Positions 55,860 to 64,000 of a DNA stretch of 64,000 nucleotides are shown here, piece by piece. Source of the DNA: Limnephilus marmoratus (taxonomy: Eukaryota; Arthropoda; Insecta; Trichoptera; Limnephilidae). Position 1 is the stretch's first letter. Every line of letters begins with the position of its first letter. The notes under the pieces were generated by a model. The model was not told the DNA's origin and made no database searches. It was given only the letters and a program-made list of their open reading frames with translations. Made by a program: the position numbers and the translations under genes. Where the stretch lies: positions 46,285,460 through 46,349,459 of the forward strand of contig OU862913.1 of the NCBI GenBank assembly GCA_917880885.1, written 5' to 3'.

Positions 55860-57710
55860 ATCTAGTATTTATGTTATATTTTAACTTTATAACGAGGTTG
55901 AAGGTTTATTGAACGAATGAGTGATAGTTTTCGTCTAAGGCTTGCAAATTGACGAAAAATTGCAAAGCCGAATAAAATAACACAATCAACAAAAAAGTGA
56001 CAGAAGAATTCGTAAGGAGTCAATGCATAGATAAAACTGAAAAGAAAATATATATCGAATTTACGATGAAATCTTAGTGTTGCCATTTTAATTCTTCATA
56101 TACCACGATCTTGGACAAAGCTATTAGGAAACAATTTGAAGCTGCGGGGAAGACTCCGAAGACGTTGAAAAACTTTACCTTTACGGTCTTTACATATCTT
56201 ATTTAATCATGACATGTCCCATTCCATATCTCATCCAATACCAATACCCGATAAAATAGTTGGTTTGCCGTTATACTTTCTTTAAAAAAAGTTCATTTTA
56301 AATCGCTTCGCATCCAAATTATTTTAAAAATTTGTCATACAAAATGGCTGCCAGGCTATTACCCCTCGCCATATTACGGTAGGTCTACACTGCGGCCAAC
56401 TTCCAACTTCAAACATTTGGACGATTGTGTGGAGAGGTAGTTCGTGCGTTGGAAATTGAGTTGGAAGGTTGGAGTTCAGGTTGGCCCTGGATCGCCTCCA
56501 AGGCGATCGGCGTTGGCTGGTTCGTGCGAGTTGAACCAACACATCAGTCTGCTCAGTATTATTATGGGAGAGTTGTATAAAAACTGTTTGAAATATTTAT
56601 TTTTTTAGCTTTACGAATTGAAATCAATATTATGGAAACATTTGGAAGAAAAACATTTGAATCCTTTCTGAACATTTCTATTAACTTTGAATTCAGAAGT
56701 AGGAACTGACAGATTTTATCTTTTGAGATTTTTTTCTCTTGTCTACGGAAATGTATTTGACGTTTCTTCTGCAGAGTCTCGCATTGTAGTGATACCCCAG
56801 TCCGTTTTTAAGAAGTAAAATATTGTATAAGCAAACATCTGTGTTTCATTTACGCAGTAGTGGGCCATTTCAATGAACGTCGCGGTTATATCCCGAATTT
56901 ACTCACATTCTTGAATTAGTACTTTTCTAGGGACATTTCTTGACGCATTGGAATAGACCGCCGCACTTATACGCCTTATACGTAAGTACGTTTGTGTTAT
57001 ATTGACTAAGAAGACATATTTTCCTTAATTAATGAGGTAAATATTTCCCTATCGAGTCCACGCTCAAAACACACTTTAAAAAATTAAAACAAATTGTACT
57101 ACTTAGATCACAGTTAGTAATAAGTAATTCATTAACCGGAATTGAAAAATATTGCAGTTTAATGGTTATTTTGTTATCTTAAAAAACGCGAAATGTCATT
57201 TCTCAAGGAACGTCATGTTGTTAATTACGACGTCAAACGTCTGGCGTGATTTTTTGTGTTTATGAAACCGAACAAAATAATGATTAAGTATTACGCGTGA
57301 TTAAGTATTACGGGCGTTCAAGTATTACGTTACGCAATTTTTGAAGATTTTTGACCCCCCCTCCCCCTCATGTAAAACGCGCCTTAACGTTTTTACCCCC
57401 CCCCCCCCCTAAATGTTGCGTAACGCCCAAGTGACAATTTTTACCTGAAAGTCACAATTAAGTTGCGCAAAGTGCTGGAAAGTCGCTTAAATACCCTTTT
57501 TCTTGTTTAAATCGCGTTTGTAGTAATATATAATAATAATATATTTTTTTATATTAAATATGTACGGGCGCAAACAATTAATTCACCTCAATATTTCAAA
57601 GCAAAACGTGCAAAAAATTTAATCCTTAAATTAAAAAATAAATCCTTGAATGATTTAATTGGCGCCATCTGTGAATGCGTAGATTATAACGTACGTGATG
57701 TTAGTTTTTC
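55860..57710. other. Upstream flank of zinc-finger gene 2, no gene recognised
   Basis: A+T-rich. 56375-56570 holds a GC-richer block with CGATCGCCTTGG-type inverted words, possibly a MITE. 57308-57430 has GGGCGTTCAAG and GCGTAACGCCC at its ends around C-rich runs, also MITE-like. Promoter signals for the gene could not be picked out. Confidence 0.45.
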
Positions 57711-57715
57711 TTCGC

Positions 57716-58121
57716 TTATATGTATATAATCCTTTCAAGGTTTTTATGTTGGGTTAAATTTAGAAAAAAATGTAAAATAGCACGAAAAATCATTGTGCGA
57801 TTCTCACGCGGTAGAAGTGAAAGCTTCAAAAAACTAAAGTAGACAAGAGTGGGGAGACTACAAAACGTTTTTTTTATCAATGTGAAGGATAATTTTTTCC
57901 ATATTTTTGTCGTCGAATTCCAGCGCACCTTTTCTATACATTTGGTCATCTTATTAGTATTTGTGTTTTCTTCTTCGGAGTCACTAGATGTCGCTTTCTT
58001 TTGTGTTTTTTTTCCTGCTCGTTTTGGAGTGGTTTGAAGATTGGATATTGATTTAATGATTTTTTTTTTGGATTTCGTATGATCTGTTTTGGTTTGTTTC
58101 GTATGATTCGCATTCCCTTCA
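57716..58121 (-). pseudogene. Unassigned Lys/Ser/Glu-rich open stretch
   Basis: The minus strand is open for about 100 codons after a good acceptor (CTAACAATTCAG at about 58133-58122): it reads TPKRAGKKTQKKATSSDSE then ENTNTNKMTKCIEK and RWNSTTKIWKK, ending in a stop near 57835-57840 or in the 57716 frame. The basic and acidic tracts look nuclear. No family recognised and no partner exons found; the Copia LTR starts on the same spot in the other direction. Confidence 0.3.
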
Positions 58122-58131
58122 TCCGCTGAAT

Positions 58132-58259
58132 TGTTAGATTATAACAAAATAATGTTAAACCTAACGCCATCTAGGATCTGTTATGTGTAGCTCAGTGTAC
58201 CTACATGTTTTACTTTGCGAGAATAAATTCTTCTGTTCAAGTCTAATTACCGTGTTTCA
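58132..58259 (+). repeat. Putative 5' LTR of a Copia element
   Basis: TGTTAGATTATAAC...GTGTTTCA, 128 bp, starts TG and ends CA, with AATAAA at about 58222, placed just before a Copia-type primer site. No second copy lies in the window, so the start is uncertain. Confidence 0.55.
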
Positions 58260-58262
58260 TTA

Positions 58263-58276
58263 GGTTATGGGCCCAG
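58263..58276 (+). promoter_or_regulatory. Copia-type primer-binding site
   Basis: GGTTATGGGCCCAG is the usual Copia primer site, complementary to the anticodon-side half of initiator tRNA-Met, 3 nt after the LTR. Confidence 0.7.
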
Positions 58277-58452
58277 TAGCTATAATTCGCGTTAAAGTAA
58301 AGTTTTCTCACGTAAAATTACTTTTAAGTGGACAGTCTGTGACCAGTGTATCATATACTCCAGAAAAACAGAGTAAATCGCTGCAAAAATAACTGTTTTT
58401 GGGATTGACAATCTGTTACCGCATTTTCGGTCCCAGAGTGCTATTATTCAAT

Positions 58453-59139
58453 ATGGCGGGAAGTTACATAGTGAATATACCAAGATTGAAGGGCCACGAG
58501 AACTTTGATGAATGGCAATATGCTGCTGAACAATTTTTGATGTTGGATGGTGTCGATATTCACAAGCCAGAATCATCTGATTGTACGAGTTTGGATGATA
58601 AAAAGGCAAAAGCTAAACTTATTATGACGATTGACCCCTCTATTTATGTTCACATCAAAAACGAGCAAACAGTACAAGGTGTATGGAAACGTTTGAAGGC
58701 CTTATATGACGACTCTGGCTTCACACGTCGCATCAGTTTACTCCGAAAGCTAATATCTATTCGGCTAGAAGACTCAGAATCAATGGGTGCCTATGTAACT
58801 CAGATGGTTGATACTGCGCAGAAACTTAAAAGTACCGGTTTCCAGATAACGGATGAGTGGATTGGATCTCTTCTGCTCGCTGGGCTAACGGATAAATTTG
58901 CTCCTTTAGTAATGGCGATCGAGCATAGTGGTATGATTATCAGCACAGATGTCATAAAATCGAAATTGCTGGACATGAGTTCCGAAGTTGGCAGCTCTGG
59001 AACAAATAGTGCATTTTTGTCAAAAGGTTGGCAGCACCGACACAGCAAGAGAAATGGCAGTATTGGTAGCCCTGCATGTAAGACAAAATGGAAAACGTCG
59101 ACGCCGACGCCATCTTCGAGTTCTGTCAAAACAATCCGC
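58453..59139 (+). pseudogene. Copia gag, split by a foldback element
   Basis: From ATG 58453 the protein has the gag/UBN2 layout: FDEWQYAAEQFL, then VWKRLKALYDDSG and LLRKLISIRLEDSESMGAYV, with LLLAGLTDKFAPLV later. It is cut just before the zinc knuckle by the insertion at 59140. Subtracting the insertion plus one duplication (1720 bp) puts it in frame with CYKCQQLGHYMNKC at about 60860. It would form the particle that packages the RNA. No other break is seen in gag. Confidence 0.88.
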
Positions 59140-60851
59140 GGCTAAAGTTCGGTTTATGGGGGAAATTCCTAAAAAATAAAACTAGTTATTTTTATACTAA
59201 TTATGGGCCGGAAAAACCGAATCTGAAAGAATTAGGCGGCGGAAAGCAATATTAACTGAGTTACACGACTTTAAAATTTTTTATACGCATACAGGAAAAT
59301 AGCCATTTTGGAAGTATTCTGATTCCTACAAAATCAAACTAATAGTTATTTTTATACTAACTTTGGGCCGGGGAATCCGAATCTGAAAGAATTAGGCGGC
59401 GGCAAGCAATATTAACTGAATTACACGACTTTTAAATTTTCCATTTTTCCAAGCTGATTTTGACTTGACACACGTAGTACAAAGACCATAGACAACAAGA
59501 TAACATAGATGTTTTTACCACACAAATTTAAGTGTTGCCATTAACCAGTAATATCAATAACGTAAAATAAAATGTTTATATTTTAAGTACTTATTTTTTA
59601 TAAATTTTACTCACTTTTGTATCACAAACCATGTTACACAAACCTAGCGTAGCCGTTAAACTACTTGAAAACAGGGATGTTTTTTTGCCATGACGCGAGC
59701 AGGTGGTATAAAGGGGCACAAACCATGTTACACAAACCTAGCGTTAGGTTAGGTTAGGTTAGGGACGTGAGCAGGCGGTATAAAGGGGCACAAACCATGT
59801 TACACAAACCTAGCGTAGCCGCTAAACTACTTGAAAACGTAGGCTGTTTTTTTAAATTGACGCGAGCAGGCGGTATAAAGGGGCACAAACCATGTTACAC
59901 AAACCTAGCGTAGCCGCTAAACTACTTGAAAACGTAGGCTGTTTTTTTAAATTGACGCGAGCAGGCGGTATAAAGGGGCACAAACCATGTTACACAAACC
60001 TAGCGTAGCCGCTAAACTACTTGAAAACGTAGGCTGTTTTTTTAAATTGACGCGAGCAGGCGGTATAAAGGGGCACAAACCATGTTACACAAACCTAGCG
60101 TAGCCGCTAAACTACTTGAAAACGTAGGCTGTTTTTTTTAAATTGACGCGAGCAGGCGGTATAAAGGGGCACAAACCATGTTACACAAACCTAGCGTTAG
60201 GTTAGGTTAGGTTAGGTTAGGGACGTGAGCAGGCGGTATAAAGGGGCACAAACCATGTTACACAAACCTCGCGTAGCCGTTAAACTACTTGAAAACAGGG
60301 ATGTTTTTTTAAAATTGACGCGAGCAGGCGGTATAAAGGGGTACAAACCATGTTACACAAACCTAGCGTTAGGTTAGGTTTGGTTACGCATTTTTAAGAC
60401 TACGAAATTTCATACTTTTGGTTTAATATTTTTGAGAGCTGGTAACACTGCTGGCACATGTTTTCGTAGATTTCTTGTTTATCTTTGATTTTGTACTGAA
60501 TGAGTCAAATTCAGCTACCGAAATGAATATTTTGATGTTTGTGTGTATTGAAAATTTTAAAGTCGTGTAATTCAGTTAATATTGCTTGCCGCCGCCTAAT
60601 TCTTTCAGATTCGGATTCCCCGGCCCAAAGTTAGTATAAAAATAACTATTAGTTTGATTTTGTAGGAATCAGAATACTTCCAAAATGGCTATTTTTCTGT
60701 ATGCGTATAAAATTTTTTAAAGTCGTGTAACTCAGTTAATATTGCTTTCCGCCGCCTAATTCTTTCAGATTCGGTTTTTCCGGCCCATAATTAGTATAAA
60801 AATAACTAGTTTTATTTTTTAGGAATTTCCCCCACAAACCGAATTTTTTCC
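59140..60851. mobile_element. Large foldback element inside Copia gag
   Basis: 1712 bp. The inverted arms (about 59140-59470 and 60540-60851) start GG..AAA.TTCGGTTT.TGGGGG and each consists of two tandem sub-repeats (GGGCCGG..., CTGAAAGAATTAGGCGGCGG). A perfect 8-bp duplication CAATCCGC flanks it (59132-59139, 60852-60859). The loop holds nine tandem units of about 70-96 bp (next entry). No transposase. The intact Copia frame around it shows the insertion is fairly recent. Confidence 0.92.
59623..60400. repeat. Nine tandem units with TTAGG variants inside the foldback loop
   Basis: Each unit starts CACAAACCATGTTACACAAACC and ends GGCGGTATAAAGGGG. In three units the middle (TAGCCGCTAAACTACTTG...) is replaced by TTAGG repeats, four or more in a row at about 59744 and 60187. 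Each carries a TATAAAG word. Confidence 0.85.
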
Positions 60852-60859
60852 CAATCCGC

Positions 60860-62617
60860 TGTTACAAGTGTCAACAACTCGGTCATTATATGAATAAGTG
60901 CCCGAATAATACACAGAAAAAAAGTGAAACCAATGCATTTAGTGCAATATTTTTGAATGGAACATTCAATAATTCACATTGGTATGTGGATTCTGCTGCA
61001 AGTTCACATATGATTGTTGATAAACGTTGTTTACAGGATGTATCGTTTAATCACAAAGTGAAAGACATAGTTATTGCGAATCGCGAGAAAATACCGGTTA
61101 TATGTTCAGGGAACACAATGATTACGACAGTAGTGAATAATTCGGAGTTTGATATCCCTGTCAAAAATGTTTTATGCGTGCCGAATCTATCAACTAATTT
61201 GTTATCAGTAAGTCAGCTGATTCAAAGTGGAAACAAAGTTAACTTTGAAGCAACAGTTTGCAAAATACGCAATCGACAGAATGTACTGATAGGTGTTGCA
61301 AATTTAGTAAATGGTGTGTACAGATTAAATATTAAGTCAGAACATTTGTTTGCGTGTACAGCAACAAATGTGACAAGTGAAATATGGCACCGAAGGTTGG
61401 GACACATTAATTGTAAAACTCTGAATGCGATGAAGAACGGAGCAGTTGAAGGTGTGACATTTCAACAAAAAAATTGTGAAATTGATAAATCCAGCTGTAC
61501 TATATGCTGTGAGGGCAAGCAGGCGAGGCTGCCTTTTCCTCTGAGTACTAGCAAGAGTCAGGAAACGCTGGAATTGGTCCATAGTGATCTGTGTGGGCCA
61601 ATGGAGAATAATTCACTTGGAATGGCCAGATACTTTTTAATATTTGTGGATGACTATAGCAGAATGTGTTTTGTATATTTTCTACAGTCAAAACATCAAA
61701 CATTCAAATACTTCAAGGAATTTAAAAATTTAGTTGAGAATCAGCAATCAAAGAAAATAAAAATATTAAGATCTGATAGTGGTGGCGAGTTCTGCTCAGC
61801 GGAAATGAAAAATTACTTGAAGCAGTGTGGTATAGTGCATCAGAAAACAAACGCATATACTCCAGAACAAAATGGGCTATCCGAAAGATACAATAGGTCA
61901 ATTGTGGAGAAAGCACGGTGTCTCTTATTTGATGCACAGTTCGAAAAGAAGTTTTGGGCAGAGGCTGTAAATACGGCGGTGTATCTTATAAATAGGTCAC
62001 CAACGGCAGGACTAAGCCGTGATAATACGCCTTATGAAATGTGGACAGGAAAAAAGCCAAATATTTCCCATTTACGAATCTTTGGCAGTCGAGTGATGGT
62101 CCATGTTCCGAAAGAAAAGCGCAAAAAATGGGATAAAAAGGCAACTAAAATGTTCCTAGTTGGCTATTCGGAAAACACCAAAGGCTATCGATTGTTTGAC
62201 CCAGAGTCACAAAAATTAATTATTGCTAGAGATGTTGTTGTCATGGAAAATACAAATGACAGTTCAACAGCAACTATTTTCGTCGAAGACACACAGCAAC
62301 CTGACTGCACGGAGGAAAGTCAGATGAACAGCACATATGAAGAGGAAAATGTGAATGATGTTACATATGTTCCTGAGGAATCGACTAGTGAGTCAGAAGA
62401 CAGTTTATATGAGACGTTAACCCCGGCCGACACAGATGTTTTTCTGGAAAATACTAACATTGCTCAGGAAAAACGAGTCAAACGTAAACCAGAGTATTAT
62501 GGTTACACGAGCATGTGTATAGAAGACGTGTCGAGTGAACAGATTTCTCTCACTGAGGCTATAACTGGACCTAAAAAGGTGAAATGGAAAACAATTCATT
62601 TGGGAGATAGTGGATAG
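60860..62617 (+). pseudogene. Copia pol: zinc knuckle, protease, integrase
   Basis: In order: knuckle CYKCQQLGHYMNKC; aspartic protease motif WYVDSAASSHM; integrase zinc finger H-x-x-x-H...C-x2-C (HRRLGHIN...CTICCEGK); the D-D-E core (LVHSDLCGP, ILRSDSGGEF, NGLSERYNRS) and WAEAV, SHLRIFGS. It cleaves the polyprotein and inserts the cDNA. It stops at 62615 after KWKTIHLGDSG where reverse transcriptase should begin, so the polymerase N-terminal half is deleted. The frame is otherwise open and continuous with gag. Confidence 0.9.
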
Positions 62618-62756
62618 GACTAATGACGGCACAGTGATAAAAAATAAGTGTGTGCTTAAAGATATATAAAAGTAACGGTGAAGTGCGTTTATATTTAAGA
62701 TATTCTATCCTTAGACTATAATTTGCTTAAAGTGTAAAATGAATTTTTATTGAATT
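62618..62756. other. Junction replacing the Copia RT N-terminal half
   Basis: About 140 bp of A+T-rich non-coding sequence, ending in TTTATTGAATTTAG, which resembles a 3' splice site. The first polymerase motifs are missing. Confidence 0.5.
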
Positions 62757-63784
62757 TAGGTTACAAAGAATCAAAATATGAACCTTATCTGTTTATAAAA
62801 AGTAATAATGATGTTAAAATATTTGTTGCATTATTTGTGGATGATTTCTTTGTATTTTATAATTCAGAAAATTATTATGAACAGTTAAAGACTGAACTTG
62901 TCAATAAATTCAAGATAAAAGATTTAGGTCAAATTAAACAATGTCTAGGAATGAGGGTAAATTCTCAAAGAGATTGTATTACTGTTGACCAAGAGCATTT
63001 TGTAAACACTATTTTAAATAAGTTCAATATGTCAGATTGTCATACCTCAGAAACCCCTATGGAAGTTAATTTAAAGTTGGAGAAAGATTTAAATAATAAT
63101 GATGATATTTTAAAATATCCATACCAACAGCTGATAGGAAGCCTTATGTACCTATCTGTATTGACAAGACCAGATATTGCTTATAGTGTAAGTTATTTAA
63201 GTCAGTATAATAACTTTTATAATGAAACTCATTGGAAACATTTAAAAAGATTGTTAAAATACCTACAGAAAACTAAAAGCTATGGTTTAGTTTATAAGAA
63301 AAATGATTACCCTTTACATGGTTTCGTGGACGCGGATTGGGCGTCATGTACTTTAGATAGAAAGTCATATACTGGTTTCTGCTTCATAATGTCAGGATGT
63401 GTCATTTCTTTTGAATCCAGAAAACAAAGAACAATTGCTTTGTCAAGTACAGAAGCGGAGTACATGGCTTTATCCGAGGCCTGCAAAGAGGCTATTTATT
63501 TAAAGAGTTTATTGTCAGATATGATTTCTATCAATAAAAATACACCTGTATGTTTGTATAGTGATAGTCAAAGTTCTATTAAATTGGCTGTTAATCCACT
63601 GTTTCATAAACGTACCAAACATATTGATGTACGACATCATTTTGTTAGAGAATGTGTATTTGATAATAAAGTGAAACTTGATTATGTTTCAACCTCCAAT
63701 ATGCCAGCTGATTTATTGACGAAAAGTCTGTGTATAAATAAACATTATAAATTTTTAAGTTCAATGGGCATATCGGAAGTTTAA
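62757..63784 (+). pseudogene. Copia RT C-terminal half and RNase H
   Basis: Open for about 340 codons: YKESKYEPYLFIK, LFVDDFFVF (catalytic pair as FVDD instead of the usual YVDD), KIKDLGQIKQCLGM, TRPDIAYSV, and RNase H motifs DADWA, SSTEAEYMAL, YSDSQSS and TKHIDVRHH. It degrades the RNA strand and completes cDNA. The 3' flank does not match the LTR at 58132, so this half could come from another Copia family joined by deletion. Confidence 0.88.
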
Positions 63785-64000
63785 ATCTTGTTGTTTTTTG
63801 TTTATATGAAATTTGGATTATTTTGTTACGAGAGGGACTTAAAGAGTCTAAAGGAGTCTTGCGTGGGACCGTTGATTTATCGTATTATATTGGAACCGAG
63901 TACCCGTGCAATAAATAAATATTTTATTGGTACCTATCTCATTATCTTGCAGGCTAAATCCTATAGATGTAAATTATGTTTGTCTCTTTTTAGTGTCACT
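63785..64000. other. 3' flank of the Copia pol, possible LTR
   Basis: A purine-rich AGAGGGA at 63831 could be a polypurine tract, followed by sequence with ATAAATAAATA. No match to the putative 5' LTR; the right end lies beyond or is lost. Confidence 0.4.

Noticed and set aside
59740..60400. Chromosome end or telomere
   Set aside because: TTAGG runs are only a few units long and lie inside a foldback element flanked by unique Copia coding sequence on both sides.

Overview
This is a eukaryotic window, almost certainly from an insect with a large, A+T-rich genome crowded with transposons. The evidence is spliced genes with consensus splice sites, C2H2 zinc-finger genes, short TTAGG tracts, and copies of most insect transposon classes: jockey- and RTE-type LINEs, Penelope-like elements, piggyBac, hAT, Helitron, Copia, a small LTR element, SINEs and foldback elements. 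I cannot name the order. All coordinates were read by eye.

Three multi-exon genes can be built with every intron in phase 1. (1) Minus strand, 31838 to 26414: five exons, about 864 aa, a tyrosine-recombinase-like protein with N-terminal Cys/His fingers and a C-terminal SANT/Myb-like segment. Three of its exons are tandem copies of one 117-nt exon. A decayed relative lies at 11.1-13.3 kb. (2) Plus strand, 34709-38370: a three-exon C2H2 zinc-finger gene. (3) Minus strand, 55845 to 48587: a four-exon paralogue of gene 2 in tail-to-tail orientation. Both zinc-finger genes carry leader exons of about 50 codons rich in psi-K-x-E motifs.

The main discovery candidate is the setting of the recombinase gene. 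It lies between inverted GTGGCTCA-containing ends that abut (TA)n tracts (about 24457-33621). That block sits in the middle of a second, smaller terminal-inverted-repeat element whose halves are bounded by the same 9-bp duplication (24128-24136 and 33933-33941). A near-empty copy of the smaller element at 1621-2079 shows the arrangement before insertion.

Layout. 0-8.9 kb: satellite, MITE, nested LINEs, Helitron remnants. 8.9-10.2 kb: piggyBac relic. 11-13.7 kb: recombinase relic broken by a foldback element, plus Penelope/hammerhead fragments. 13.7-15.3 kb: nested hAT elements. 17.1-23.4 kb: jockey-type element split by a young LTR element. 24.1-33.9 kb: recombinase element. 34.3-39 kb: zinc-finger gene 1 with a hAT in its intron. 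39.3-41.1 kb: LINE with an intact RT domain. 41-48.4 kb: hAT MITE, satellites, LINE and Penelope relics. 48.6-55.8 kb: zinc-finger gene 2, with a long (GGGGAT)n array and a foldback element in its introns. 58.1-63.8 kb: Copia element split by a large foldback element. Several insertions are proven by target-site duplications and by the host reading frame being kept once the insert and one duplication are subtracted.
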